Shown in pieces: positions 43,045-52,314 of a DNA stretch of 64,000 nt. Positions within the stretch are counted from its first letter, which is position 1. Each line of letters starts with the position of its first letter. This DNA is from Motilibacter rhizosphaerae (lineage in GTDB: Bacteria > Actinomycetota > Actinomycetes > Motilibacterales > Motilibacteraceae), in NCBI RefSeq assembly GCF_004216915.1, contig NZ_SGXD01000001.1, forward strand, positions 620,001 to 684,000, given 5' to 3'. Position numbers and translations under genes: made by a program. The notes beneath the pieces are model-generated. The model was given only the letters and a program-made list of their open reading frames with translations. It ran no database searches and was not told the origin of the DNA.

Positions 43045-44013
43045 GTGCCGTTGCCCGACTTCTTCCTCATCGGCGCGCCGAAGGCCGGCACGACGGCGCT
43101 GCACGCCGCGCTGCGCGCGCACCCGCAGCTCTCCTTCGCCTCGGTGAAGGAGCCCAAGTACTTCATGTGCGGCGACGCCCGGCCCCGGCGGGAGACGCAG
43201 CGCGGCCCGGGCGACGCGCACAGCGCGCAGGAGTGGGTCTGGCAGCGGGATCGCTACGAGGCGCTGTTCGCCGGCGCACCGCAAGGCGCCCTGCTCGGGG
43301 AGAGCACGCCGTTCTACCTGTACGACCTGGACGCCCAGCGCCGCATCGCCGCGGCCCGCCCGGACGCGAAGCTCGTCGCGGTCGTGCGCGACCCGGTGGA
43401 CCGGGCGTACTCGAACTGGATGCACCTGTGGTCCGACGGGCTGGAGCCCGAGGCGGACTTCCTCGCCGCCGTGCGGGACGAGGACCGTCGCGTGGCCGCG
43501 GGGTGGGCGCCGTTCTGGCACTACCGCCGGCAGGGGCGCTACGGCGAGCAGCTCCAGCACCTGCTCACGCTGTTCCCCCGCGAGCAGGTGCTCGTGCTGC
43601 GCTACCGCCAGCTCGTCGACGCAGCTGGGGAGACCCTCGACCGGGTCAGCCGCTTCCTCGGCGTCGCCGAGGGCCAGGTCGGTGCTGCCGCCCCGGAGAA
43701 CGTCCGGCCCTACGTCGACCCTGACGCGCGCCGCACCCGGCTGCTGCGGCCCGTCCTCCGCGCGGGCTTCGCGCTGGGGGCGTACGCCCCGCCGCAGGTG
43801 TGGCGGGCGGCGAGCCGGCCGCTGCTCCGCGCGTACCACGCCGGCGGGGCGGCCCGACCGACGCTGAGCGTCGAGGCCCGGCGCGAAGTGCAGGCGCCGC
43901 TGCTCGACGACATCGCCGTGCTCGAGGAGGTGACGGGGGAGTCCTTCGCGGACTGGCGCGGCGAGCAGGGCCGCGGCGAGTTCCGGGCGCGACAGGGCAG
44001 GATCTCCCCGTGA
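43045..44013 (+). CDS. PAPS-dependent sulfotransferase
   Basis: 322-aa cytosolic sulfotransferase with the Sulfotransfer_1/3 fold. The 5'-phosphosulfate loop is FFLIGAPKAGTTALHAAL (Lys and Thr of KAGTT about residues 12-16). The 3'-phosphate motif is VVRDPVDRAYSNWMHLW, and EPKYFMCGD follows the first helix. Similar enzymes sulfate glycans, glycolipids or small molecules; the acceptor is unknown. GTG 43045 follows GGAGACGA; ORF sequence before it is low-quality. Coupled by GTGA overlap to the propeller protein gene. Confidence 0.88.
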   Translation: MPLPDFFLIGAPKAGTTALHAALRAHPQLSFASVKEPKYFMCGDARPRRETQRGPGDAHSAQEWVWQRDRYEALFAGAPQGALLGESTPFYLYDLDAQRRIAAARPDAKLVAVVRDPVDRAYSNWMHLWSDGLEPEADFLAAVRDEDRRVAAGWAPFWHYRRQGRYGEQLQHLLTLFPREQVLVLRYRQLVDAAGETLDRVSRFLGVAEGQVGAAAPENVRPYVDPDARRTRLLRPVLRAGFALGAYAPPQVWRAASRPLLRAYHAGGAARPTLSVEARREVQAPLLDDIAVLEEVTGESFADWRGEQGRGEFRARQGRISP

Positions 44014-44924
44014 CCTCCCAGCCGTCCTCGCTCCTCGACGCCCTGCCCGCCGTCGACTGGGAGGGCGCGGCCGTCGTCGCGACCCCGCCCGAGCCCCGCG
44101 CGGGCTCGTGGGCCGGCGGCCCGAGCGCGCAGCTCGTCGACGGCACGACCTGGCTGGCCTACCGGCTGCGCAAGCCGGTCGGCGAGGGGCGCGGCTTCGC
44201 CAACGTCGTCGCGCGCTCGAGCGGCGGCGACGCGTACGAGCCGGTGGCCGAGGTGCGCCGGGAGTCCTTCGGCGGCGACAGCCTCGAGCGCCCCGCCCTC
44301 GTCGTGACGCCCGAGGGGGGCTGGCGGCTCTACGTCAGCGTCGCGCTGCCGGGCACGAAGGCCTGGCGCGTCGACCTGCTGGAGGCCTCCTCGCCGGAGG
44401 GGCTCGCGACCGCGGTGCCGCGGACGGTCCTGCCGGCGACGGAGCTCGCCGCGCCCAAGGACCCCGTGGTACGCCTGCTCCCCGACCGCCGCTGGCACCT
44501 CTGGGCCTCGGTCCACCCGCTCGACGACCCGCTCGCCACCGACCGGATGACGACCGAGCACGCGGTGAGCGACGACGGCGTGTCGTGGGCCTGGACGGGC
44601 ACCGCGCTCGCGCCGCGGGCGGGCACGTGGGAGGAGCGCGGGGTACGCGTCAGCACCGTGGTCGTGGCGGACGACCAGCTCGTCGCGCTCTACGACGGGC
44701 GCGCCACCGAGCTGGAGGACTGGGAGGAGCGCACGGGCGTCGCGTTCGGCAAGGACCCCGAGCAGCTGCAGGCCGTCGGTGACCTCCCGCTGCTCTCCTC
44801 GGTCCACCCGCCGCACGGCCTGCGCTACGTCGAGCTGCTCGCGCTGCCCGAGGGCCGCTGGCGAGTGTTCGCCGAGGTCACTCGCCCCGACGGCAGCCAC
44901 GACCTGCGCACGACGGTGCTCTGA
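44010..44924 (+). CDS. Beta-propeller protein, GH32/43-like fold, unknown function
   Basis: 304 aa, no signal peptide. Repeated strand patterns (GSWAGGPSAQLVDGTTWLAY, SLERPALVVTPEGGWRLYVS, PKDPVVRLLPDRRWHLWASV, RVSTVVVADDQLVALYDGRA, YVELLALPEGRWRVFAEVTR) suggest a five-bladed propeller as in GH32/43/130 enzymes. Acidic residues that could be catalytic occur in blades, but I cannot match a family triad. Translational coupling to the sulfotransferase suggests both act on the same glycan or glycolipid; this is inference. Confidence 0.6.
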   Translation: MTSQPSSLLDALPAVDWEGAAVVATPPEPRAGSWAGGPSAQLVDGTTWLAYRLRKPVGEGRGFANVVARSSGGDAYEPVAEVRRESFGGDSLERPALVVTPEGGWRLYVSVALPGTKAWRVDLLEASSPEGLATAVPRTVLPATELAAPKDPVVRLLPDRRWHLWASVHPLDDPLATDRMTTEHAVSDDGVSWAWTGTALAPRAGTWEERGVRVSTVVVADDQLVALYDGRATELEDWEERTGVAFGKDPEQLQAVGDLPLLSSVHPPHGLRYVELLALPEGRWRVFAEVTRPDGSHDLRTTVL

Positions 44925-44934
44925 CCCCCTGCTT

Positions 44935-45105
44935 CCCCGTGATCATGCACGTCCTGGGGCCACCTCTGCCCACGATCTGCATGATCACGGGCAAGAAGGG
45001 GTCGCCCCCCACCCCGTGATCATGCACGTCCTGTGGCCCACCCTTCCCCGTGATCATGCACGTCCTGTGGCCCACCCTTTCCCCGTGATCATGCACTTCT
45101 TGGGC
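44935..45105. repeat. TGATCA element cluster C (4 forward + 1 reverse copies)
   Basis: Forward copies at 44935-44959, 45012-45036, 45046-45070 and 45081-45105; reverse copy at 44969-44991. Copies 1 and 2 face each other nine bases apart and can form a stem of about 20 bp right after the propeller gene, like a bidirectional terminator. Copies 3-5 are a tandem array with 34-35-bp period and spacer GGCCCACCCTT. The last copy ends one base before the stop codon of the convergent permease gene. Confidence 0.9.
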
Positions 45106-45106
45106 C

Positions 45107-45940
45107 TCAGTCGTCGATCCCTGTACGCTCCACGCCCTGCACGATCCAGCGCTGCAGCGCGACGAACAGCACGACGAGCGGCGCGATCGACACGGCCGCG
45201 GCGGTGAAGAGCTCGTGCAGGTTCACGGTCTGCGCGGTGAGGAACGTCGACAGCGCGATCTGCACCGTCCAGGCCGAGGAGTCCTGCGCGATGACGAGGG
45301 GCCAGAGGAAGCCGTTCCATGCGCCGATGAAGGTGATCGTGCCGATCGCGGCGAAGAACGCCCTGCTGTTGGGCACGACGATGCGCCAGTACGTGCGCCA
45401 GTAGCCGAGCCCGTCGATGCGCGCGGCCTCCTCCAGCTCCTTCGGGAACTCCAGGAAGTGCTGGCGGAACAGGAAGGCCGTGAGACCGCTGAACAGCAGC
45501 GGCACGACGAGCCCGCGCAGCGTGCTGACCCATCCGAGGCTCGAGACGACCACGAAGGTCGGCACGAACGTCACCGCGGTGGGCACCATCAGGGTGCCGA
45601 GGATGAGCCAGAACACCTTGCCTGCATGGCGGTACGGGATCCGCGCCAGGCCGTACCCGGCGAGGGAGCAGACCACGAGCGTGCCGACCGTCTGCAGCGT
45701 CGAGACGACGACGGAGTTGAGCAGGCTGCGGGCGAACGGCACTGCGGGGTCGTCGAACAGCTCGCGGACGTTGCCCCACTGGATGTGCGTCGGGAAGAAC
45801 GTCCACGACGGCGACGTGATGTCGGTCTCGCGTGCGAGACCGTTGCGGAGCAGCAGGTAGAACGGCAGCAGGAAGACCAGTGTCGCGAGGACGAGCAGGA
45901 CCTGCGTCGCGATCCGCCCGGGGCCCGTACGCCGTCTCAT
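45107..45940 (-). CDS. Sugar ABC transporter permease (MalG type), second importer
   Basis: 277-aa permease with six helices; EAA loop ELEEAARIDGLGYWRTYWRI and the short Arg-rich N-terminus MRRRTG. The ATG lies within the stop codon of the MalF-type gene (ATGA). Third gene of a leftward receptor-permease-permease operon; no ATPase gene nearby. Confidence 0.9.
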   Translation of the reverse strand: MRRRTGPGRIATQVLLVLATLVFLLPFYLLLRNGLARETDITSPSWTFFPTHIQWGNVRELFDDPAVPFARSLLNSVVVSTLQTVGTLVVCSLAGYGLARIPYRHAGKVFWLILGTLMVPTAVTFVPTFVVVSSLGWVSTLRGLVVPLLFSGLTAFLFRQHFLEFPKELEEAARIDGLGYWRTYWRIVVPNSRAFFAAIGTITFIGAWNGFLWPLVIAQDSSAWTVQIALSTFLTAQTVNLHELFTAAAVSIAPLVVLFVALQRWIVQGVERTGIDD

Positions 45941-46860
45941 GCCGACCGCCTCCCCAGCCCGAGGAAGCGCGCCTGCCCGACCGTCACCACGGCGATGAGG
46001 ACGGCGAGGATCATCGCCCCTGCACTGCCGTGGCCGAAGTCCTGGCCGTTGCCGAGCGCGACGTAGTACAGGTAGACGAGCGGCGGTCGGGCGTACGGCG
46101 GGTATCCCGCCGTCGTGCTGAGGATGTTGTAGAACTCGTCGAACGACTGGTACGCGTTGATGAGCAGCAGGACCAGGACCGCGACGGAAGTGCTCCGCAG
46201 CAGCGGGAACGTGATCCAGCGGAAGGTCTGCCAGCCCGGTCCGGCGCCGTCCACCGCGGCCGCTTCGTAGACCGAGCGCGGGATCCGGCTGAGCCCGGCG
46301 AGGAAGAGCACCATGTAGAACCCCGCCTGCAGCCACAGCCGCAGCGTGACGATGACGAGCCAGTACCACGGCGGCTTCGTCACGGAGAGCCAGGCGACCG
46401 GGTCCTGCCCGAACCAGCCGAGCACGGTGTTGACGAGGCCGAAGCGGACGCCGCTGAAGAGCGAGAGCTTCCAGACGAGCGCGGCCACGACGTACGAGCA
46501 CGCCGTGGGCAGGAAGAACACCGAGCGGAAGAACCCTCGACCCAGTAGTGCCTTCTCGACGAGCATGGCGAGCCCGAGCGAGAGCGCGAAGGTGGTCGGC
46601 ACGATGAACAGCGCGAACAGGCTGAAGGTCCCGAGACTGTCGAGGAACGCCGGGTCGGTGAGCATGTCGCGGTAGTTGCCGAGGCCGACGAAGCGGGTCG
46701 GCGTCACGGTGTTGTGCGCGTCGAAGAAGCTCAGCCACAGGCTCCAGCCCAGCGGCACGAGCACGAAGAGCATCAGCCCGGCGAGGAACGGGCCCACGAA
46801 CACCCAGAACCAGAGGTTCTGCCCCTGGGGTCCGCGGACCCGCGCCCACACCTGCGACAC
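45937..46860 (-). CDS. Sugar ABC transporter permease (MalF type), second importer
   Basis: 307-aa permease, six helices, EAA loop VYEAAAVDGAGPGWQTFRWI, periplasmic loop before helix 3 with FSGVRFGLVNTVLGWFGQDP. The GTG start is seven bases after the receptor gene stop. It pairs with the MalG-type permease. Confidence 0.9.
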   Translation of the reverse strand: MSQVWARVRGPQGQNLWFWVFVGPFLAGLMLFVLVPLGWSLWLSFFDAHNTVTPTRFVGLGNYRDMLTDPAFLDSLGTFSLFALFIVPTTFALSLGLAMLVEKALLGRGFFRSVFFLPTACSYVVAALVWKLSLFSGVRFGLVNTVLGWFGQDPVAWLSVTKPPWYWLVIVTLRLWLQAGFYMVLFLAGLSRIPRSVYEAAAVDGAGPGWQTFRWITFPLLRSTSVAVLVLLLINAYQSFDEFYNILSTTAGYPPYARPPLVYLYYVALGNGQDFGHGSAGAMILAVLIAVVTVGQARFLGLGRRSA

Positions 46861-46867
46861 GGTCGGG

Positions 46868-48178
46868 CTAGCCCTTGACCCGCGCGACCTCGGCCGCGAC
46901 CTTCGCCTTGACCGCGGCCAGCTCCTTCTGCGGCGAGGAGCCGTTCTTCACCATCCGGGTGACGGCATCGTTGAAGGCCGTACCGGACGCGGGCGTCCAG
47001 AGGAGCGGCGTCTGCGCGTGCCCGTAGTCGTTCACGAGCTTCACCGCGTCGGCCGCGACGCCCGAGCTGAGCTTCTGCGCCTTCTCCGCCAGGCTCTTGC
47101 GGGCCGGGATGTGGAAGCCGTAGCTCGTCGCGAAGTCCTCCTGGAAGTCGGCCTTGTCGACCCACAGCCACTTCACGTACGCCTTCGCCGCCTCCACGTC
47201 CTTCGCCTTCGCGCTCACGCAGGAGCCGTACGCGCCGACGGGCACGGCGGGCTTGCCACCGTCGCCGTTCTTCGGCCACGGCAGCACCCCGAAGTCGTCA
47301 CCGAGCGACTTCTGCAGCGTCGGCACGGTCCAGAGGCCGGTCCACTGCATCGCGGTCAGGCCCTGCGTGATCGCCGAAGGGTCCGACCAGTCGGCCGGCG
47401 CGCCTAGCAGCAGGGACCCGCTCGTGAAGAGGCTGTGCAGCTTGCTGAAGCCGGTGTAGACCTCGGGCGTGGTGAACGCGGGGGCGTCGTCGCCGTCGAG
47501 GTAGTCGGCGCCGGACGACCAGAGGATCGGGCCACCGAGCACGTCCGCACCGCCGGCGTTGCTGAGGAAGAGCCCCTTGGTCTTCTTCGTCGTCAGCGCC
47601 TTCGCCGCGGCGATGAGCTCGTCGAGCGTCTGCGGCGGCTGGATGCCGGCCTTCTGCAGCAGGCTCTTGCGGTAGACGAGCAGCTGCATGTCGGTGACCT
47701 GCGGGATGGCCCAGACCTTGCCGTCGTACGTCACGCGGTCGATGAGCGCGGGGGTGAAGTCGTCCTTCGCCGCGGCGATCTGGTCGGTGAGGTCGACGAC
47801 CTGTCCGGCCTTGATCATGTCGATCGAGGGGCCGTTGCCGTACTCGAAGACGTCGGGGCCGCCGCTCGTGAGCAGCGCGGCCGCGGACTTCTTGTCGTAG
47901 TCGCCGGGGATCCACTGGACGCTGACCTTGGCCTTGTCGTACGCCGCGGCGTAGCGCTGGACGGCCTGCTGGGTGCCGGCTTCGCCGTACTGGTGGTACC
48001 ACTGCGCGATCGAGCCGCCGCCGGAGGACCCGCTGGTGCCGGCGCTCGCGGCCCCGCTGGCGCCCGAACCGCCCGAGCTGCCGCTGCTGCGGCCGTTGTT
48101 GGAGCCGCAGCCCGCCAGGCCGAGGGCGGCGAGCGCGCTCAGGCCGAGGAAGCGGCGGCGGTCGAGGGGAGCGGGCAC
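46868..48178 (-). CDS. Sugar ABC transporter receptor, Tat-type lipoprotein
   Basis: About 436-aa family-1 solute-binding protein. The signal peptide starts DRRRFLGLSALAALGLAGC: a twin-arginine-like motif followed by a lipobox (LAGC), then a long Ser/Gly linker and the core (SIAQWYHQYGEAGTQQAVQR, YGNGPSIDMIKAGQVVDLTD, MQLLVYRKSLLQKAGI). GTG 48178 is preferred over the GTG 17 codons upstream because GGAGG sits just before it and it places RR close to the N-terminus. The upstream gap to 48365 holds two CGGTTG direct repeats (48291 and 48301) that could be regulator half-sites. Ligand unknown; no glycosidase is linked. Confidence 0.88.
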   Translation of the reverse strand: MPAPLDRRRFLGLSALAALGLAGCGSNNGRSSGSSGGSGASGAASAGTSGSSGGGSIAQWYHQYGEAGTQQAVQRYAAAYDKAKVSVQWIPGDYDKKSAAALLTSGGPDVFEYGNGPSIDMIKAGQVVDLTDQIAAAKDDFTPALIDRVTYDGKVWAIPQVTDMQLLVYRKSLLQKAGIQPPQTLDELIAAAKALTTKKTKGLFLSNAGGADVLGGPILWSSGADYLDGDDAPAFTTPEVYTGFSKLHSLFTSGSLLLGAPADWSDPSAITQGLTAMQWTGLWTVPTLQKSLGDDFGVLPWPKNGDGGKPAVPVGAYGSCVSAKAKDVEAAKAYVKWLWVDKADFQEDFATSYGFHIPARKSLAEKAQKLSSGVAADAVKLVNDYGHAQTPLLWTPASGTAFNDAVTRMVKNGSSPQKELAAVKAKVAAEVARVKG

Positions 48179-48365
48179 GGGGACCTCCGGTGGAACGGGG
48201 GCCGAGCTGGGCACCGCGGGCAGCGCCACTGCCCGCCGAGCGTCGCTCGTCCACGGGCAGGGGTGGGCGAGCTAGTGGGGACAGCACGCCCGGTTGGTCA
48301 CGGTTGCGGACGATAGCACCCCGAGTGTGCGCTTCCGCGGGCCCGCTCGCCCGCTGTCCACCCCT

Positions 48366-48440
48366 CACGATGTGCATGATCACGGGGAGGAGCGCGGACG
48401 TGAGGGCGGGCCTCGACCCACGATGTGCATGATCACGGGG
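48366..48440 (-). repeat. TGATCA element cluster D (2 reverse copies)
   Basis: Copies at 48366-48387 and 48417-48440, both reading leftward, in the gap after the stop of the MocR gene (48478) and before the receptor gene. In the direction of the MocR transcript they read CCCCGTGATCATGCACATC. Spacing about 51 bases. Unlike other clusters this one also lies upstream of a gene start. Confidence 0.85.
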
Positions 48441-48477
48441 AGAGCTGAGCGCGGAGCCGGCGCCGGCGCCGGCGCGG

Positions 48478-49938
48478 TCAGACGAGGACGCGCGGCGGCG
48501 TGCCGGCCGTCCCCCGCCCCGCCACCGCCGGCCACAGCGCGGCCAGCCGCTCGACGGCGTCGACGAGCACGGGCTCCGGGTGCGTGAACGGCAGGCGCAG
48601 GAAGCGGTCGAAGCTGCCGTCGAGCCCGAACCGCGGGCCGGCCGCGAGCCGCAGCCCCCGGTCCGGCGCCGCTGCCGCGAGGGCCGTGCTCGCGGGGACG
48701 TCGAGGGAGATCCACAGCGACATCCCGCCGCGCGGCGGGCGCACCCGCCACTCCGGCAGGTGCGCGGCCAGGGCGGCGACGAGCGCGTCGCGCTGCGCGC
48801 GGAGGACCGTCCGTCGCTCGGCGAGGACGTCGTCGAGGATGCGCAGCAGGTGCACGGCGACGAGCTGGCCGAGCACGGGCGGGCCCATGTCGGACGCGGC
48901 GCGCACATCCGCGATGCGCCGCACGAGCGTGGGGTCGGCGCGTACCCATCCCACGCGCAGCCCGCCCCAGACCGGCTTGCTGAGCGAGCCGATCGTCAGC
49001 AGCGACCCGCCCGCTGCCCCGCTGGCGAGCGCCGCCGTGTGGTCCGGGCGCTCGCCCTCGAGCGCGACGTCGATGAGCGCCTCGTCGACGACGAGCAGGC
49101 TGCCCGCCCGCCGGGCCATGTCGAGCACCCGCTGCCGCGTCTCCGCCGGCATGACGCATCCGGTGGGGTTCTGGAAGTCGGGCACGAGGTACGCCAGCCG
49201 CGGCCCGCGCCGCAGCGCGTCGACGAGCAGGCCGGCGTCCCAGCCCTCCTCCTGGTCGACGGGGACGGGCTGCAGCCTCGCCCGGGCCGTGCGCAGCGCG
49301 TCGATCGCGTTCGGGTACGCCGGGCTCTCCAGCAGCGCCGCGTCCCCCGGTGCGAGCAGCGTGCGGGCGACGAGGTCGACCGCTGCCTGGCCGCCCGTGG
49401 TGATGAGGACCTGGTCAGGGGTCGTGGGGACGCCCGCCGCGGCGTACCGCTCGGCGACGGCGACGCGCAGCTCGAGCAGGCCGAGCAGGTCGTAGCCGGT
49501 GCCACCGAGCTGCGCCGGGAGAGCGTCGGCCGCCCAGCGGGTCGCCTCGAGGACGGCACCGACGGGCGCGGCCATCGTCGCCATCGTGAGGTCGACGACG
49601 TCGCCCTCGCCACCGATGCGCGGGCCCCAGCCCCCGGCCGGGACGACCGCGTCCTCGGGCAGCGCGGTGAAGCTGCCCGCCCCGACCCGCCGCTGGAGCA
49701 GACCGGCGTCGCGCAGCCCGTCGTACGCCGCGGCCGCCACCCCGCGGCTCACCCCGAGAGCGGTGGCGAGGTCGCGCTCGGCCGGCAGGCGCACGCCGAC
49801 CGGGAGCCGGCCGTCCAGCACGAGGGCGCGCAGGCCGGCGCCGAGCCGCTCGGCCAGCGGGCGACGGGCCAGGCCGTGCTCCGCCCGCCAGTCCCCGAGC
49901 AGCACGACCAGCCGCGCCGCGGGGACCGATCGCATCAT
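48478..49938 (-). CDS. MocR-family regulator (GntR winged helix fused to class I aminotransferase)
   Basis: 486 aa. N-terminal GntR helix-turn-helix (about residues 15-85, LPVGVRLPAERDLATALGVS, GVAAAAYDGLRDAGLLQRRV) joined to a fold-type I PLP aminotransferase domain (about 110-480) with PDFQNPTGCVMP, VVDEALIDV and the PLP-lysine motif SLSKPVWGGLRVGW. MocR proteins such as PdxR and GabR use PLP or PLP adducts as signals. No pyridoxal biosynthesis genes are adjacent, so the target is unknown. CACGAT lies six bases before the ATG (leaderless-like). Divergent from the GGDEF gene. Confidence 0.9.
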   Translation of the reverse strand: MMRSVPAARLVVLLGDWRAEHGLARRPLAERLGAGLRALVLDGRLPVGVRLPAERDLATALGVSRGVAAAAYDGLRDAGLLQRRVGAGSFTALPEDAVVPAGGWGPRIGGEGDVVDLTMATMAAPVGAVLEATRWAADALPAQLGGTGYDLLGLLELRVAVAERYAAAGVPTTPDQVLITTGGQAAVDLVARTLLAPGDAALLESPAYPNAIDALRTARARLQPVPVDQEEGWDAGLLVDALRRGPRLAYLVPDFQNPTGCVMPAETRQRVLDMARRAGSLLVVDEALIDVALEGERPDHTAALASGAAGGSLLTIGSLSKPVWGGLRVGWVRADPTLVRRIADVRAASDMGPPVLGQLVAVHLLRILDDVLAERRTVLRAQRDALVAALAAHLPEWRVRPPRGGMSLWISLDVPASTALAAAAPDRGLRLAAGPRFGLDGSFDRFLRLPFTHPEPVLVDAVERLAALWPAVAGRGTAGTPPRVLV

Positions 49939-50012
49939 GGGCGCATCGTGCCACCCCGCGGGCCGCGGCCACCGGGCCGAGAAGGACCTCAGGAGGCCGC
50001 ACCTCCTGCCGA

Positions 50013-51809
50013 ATGGCGGGCGTGAGGTCCGCACCCGCTCCCGCCGAGGAGCCGTCGCGCCCCCGCTCACCTGGCCTCCAGGGCGAGCTGCGGGCGAGCT
50101 GGCGGCTGCTCGCGGGCGTGCTCGGGCTGCTGCTCGCGACCGTGACCTGCTCCACCGCGTACCTCCAGTTCGGGCTCGGTCCGCAGCTCTCCCGCGTGCA
50201 GTCGACGGTCAGCGAGCTGCGCTGCCTGCAGGTGGCGATGACCGACCGGGAGGGCTCTCTGCGGACCTGGGCCGCGACCGGCGACGCCGCCCCGCTCGCG
50301 CAGCAGCGCGCCGCCGCCGCCCGGGTCGAGGACTGCGGCCGCTCGCTCGTCGCCGGCGCCAGCGGCGTCCCGGACGGCTCGCTCGTCACCATGCTCGTGC
50401 AGTCCGCGCTGTGGGGCAGGGTCTGGTCCGCCGCTGACGCCCCGGCAGCGGCGACACCGACCACGGCCCAGCTGCGCCCGCTGCTCGCCGACGACTCCAC
50501 GGCCTTCGAGCGCTACCGCCAGGCGCAGGACACCGCGATCAAGCAGGCGCTCGCCAGCCGCGACAGCCTCCTGCGCCGTCAGGACCTGCTGGTACGCGGC
50601 ACCGGCGCCGTCGTCGCCTCGCTCGTCATGGGCGTGCTCGTCGTCGACCTGCGCCGCCGCCGCCGGCTGGAGCGCCTGGTCGACGAGCCCGTGCAGGGCC
50701 TCGTCACGACCATGGACCGCGTGCTGCGCGGCGAGCTCGGCGTGCAGCCGCCGGAGCTCGACGTCCCCGAGCTGGCCCGGCTCGGCGAGGGGATCGGCGC
50801 GCTCGCCCGCCGCCTCGAGCGCGAGCAGGCCCAGGGGATGCTGCGGGAGGAGTCGGCCCTGCGCCACGGGTCCCGGCTGCAGGTGGTCCTCGGCGTCGCC
50901 CGCGCGACGGCCGGGTCGCCCAGCCCGCACCAGGTCGCCCAGACCGTCGCCGCCGCCGCCATCGAGCTGGGCCGCGTGTCCGCCGTCGTGTGGCTGGAGG
51001 AGCGCGAGGGGGAGGCGTTCGTCCCCGTGCTGCCCGAGAGCAGCACGGCGCCCGTCCCCGAGGGCGCGCCGCCCGGGCCGGTCCAGCGCGCCGCGGTCGA
51101 GGCCCGCTCGGTGCGCCAGGGCGACCGCGCCTCCTTCCCGCTGGTCGTCGCCGGCCGCGTGGTCGGCGTGCTCGACGTGCTCGACGAGGCCTGGGACGAC
51201 GAGGACTCCGCGCAGGTCGACTCCGTGCTCGAGGCGCTCGCCCGCTTCGCCGCCGTCGCCCTGCAGTCCGCGCGCCTGCACGCCCAGACGCTCGAGCAGG
51301 CGCGCGGCGACGCGCTGACCGGCCTGCGCAACCGGCACAGCCTCGACGCCGAGCTGCCGGTCGAGTTCACCCGCTCGCGCCGCTACGACCGCCCGCTCTC
51401 GGTCGCGCTGCTCGACGTCGACCACTTCAAGCGCGTCAACGACACCGCCGGCCACGCGGTCGGCGACGCGTGGCTGCGCCTCGTCGGCGGCATCGTGCTC
51501 GACGGCCTGCGCACCTCCGACAGCGCCTACCGGTACGGCGGTGAGGAGCTCGTCGTCGTCCTCCCCGAGACCGACCTCGACGCCGCCGTCCTCGTCGCCG
51601 AGCGGCTGCGCGAGGCCGTGGCCGCGTGCGCGGGACCCAAGGCGTACCCGACGGTGACCGTGTCGATCGGCGTTGCTACCGTCAACCACGCGATGGCGGG
51701 GTACGAGGACGTCCTCGCCGCCGCCGACGCCGCGCTGTACGCCGCCAAGCGCTCCGGGCGCAACAGGGTCGTCCACTCCGGCGAGGTCGTGGAGGCCCTG
51801 CCCGTCTGA
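50013..51809 (+). CDS. Membrane GAF-GGDEF diguanylate cyclase
   Basis: 598 aa. Helix 1 (about residues 30-50), a helical extracytoplasmic sensor (about 51-195), helix 2 (about 198-215), a HAMP-like linker (LVDEPVQGLVTTMDRVLRGE), GAF (about 285-425) and GGDEF (about 435-590). The active site reads GGEEL near residue 509, an accepted variant, and the I-site RTSD precedes it. It should synthesise c-di-GMP in response to an external cue. The ATG at 50013 is 74 bases from the divergent MocR start. A small membrane-protein gene follows by 15 bases. Confidence 0.88.
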   Translation: MAGVRSAPAPAEEPSRPRSPGLQGELRASWRLLAGVLGLLLATVTCSTAYLQFGLGPQLSRVQSTVSELRCLQVAMTDREGSLRTWAATGDAAPLAQQRAAAARVEDCGRSLVAGASGVPDGSLVTMLVQSALWGRVWSAADAPAAATPTTAQLRPLLADDSTAFERYRQAQDTAIKQALASRDSLLRRQDLLVRGTGAVVASLVMGVLVVDLRRRRRLERLVDEPVQGLVTTMDRVLRGELGVQPPELDVPELARLGEGIGALARRLEREQAQGMLREESALRHGSRLQVVLGVARATAGSPSPHQVAQTVAAAAIELGRVSAVVWLEEREGEAFVPVLPESSTAPVPEGAPPGPVQRAAVEARSVRQGDRASFPLVVAGRVVGVLDVLDEAWDDEDSAQVDSVLEALARFAAVALQSARLHAQTLEQARGDALTGLRNRHSLDAELPVEFTRSRRYDRPLSVALLDVDHFKRVNDTAGHAVGDAWLRLVGGIVLDGLRTSDSAYRYGGEELVVVLPETDLDAAVLVAERLREAVAACAGPKAYPTVTVSIGVATVNHAMAGYEDVLAAADAALYAAKRSGRNRVVHSGEVVEALPV

Positions 51810-51824
51810 CCTCGGACGACCGCC

Positions 51825-52103
51825 GTGACGGTGTTCACGTGGGTCGCGCTGGACTCCGCGGTCGTGGTGCTGCTCACGACCTGGTCCCTCGAAGGGCCGG
51901 GGAGGGTGCTCGCCGCCGTGGCGGCGCTGGTCCTGGTCAGTGCGGCGCTGCTGCTCCGCCGCCTCGTCGGGATGCTCGGGGCCATCTCCAGGACCCTCGA
52001 GGTGCTGTCCCGCCAGCTGGAGGGCGTGGCCGACCCCTCGAGCGGCGCGCGGGCTGACGGGAGCGTGAGCCGGCCGTCGCCGCGAGCGCCTCTGGCAGGA
52101 TGA
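51825..52103 (+). CDS. Small membrane protein, unknown
   Basis: 92 aa from GTG 51825. Two hydrophobic stretches (about residues 4-20 and 27-46) are followed by an amphipathic helix LGAISRTLEVLSRQLEGV and a polar tail. No family recognised. Its closeness to the GGDEF gene suggests cotranscription; it could be an accessory to that sensor. Confidence 0.5.
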   Translation: MTVFTWVALDSAVVVLLTTWSLEGPGRVLAAVAALVLVSAALLLRRLVGMLGAISRTLEVLSRQLEGVADPSSGARADGSVSRPSPRAPLAG

Positions 52104-52111
52104 CCGCACCT

Positions 52112-52198
52112 GGAGGGCTGGCAGAGCGGCCGATTGCGGCGGTCTTGAAAACCGCTAGGGGCGCGAGCTCCTCGGGGGTTCGAATCCCCCGCCCTCCG
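52112..52198 (+). tRNA. tRNA-Ser (anticodon TGA)
   Basis: 87 nt with acceptor GGAGGGC/GCCCTCC, anticodon loop CTTGAAA (anticodon TGA), long class II variable arm and T-loop GGTTCGAATCC. CCA is not encoded. It reads UCA codons. The 116-base gap to the next gene shows no clear terminator. Confidence 0.97.
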
Positions 52199-52314
52199 CC
52201 CGCTCCCTGCCTCCTCGGGCAGCACGGCCGGCGAGGGGCCCCGCGGGGGACCGCGCGCCGCTAGCGTCCACGGAGTCCGCAGCGCACGGCTGCGGCGAAC
52301 CCCGGAGCGCCCGC

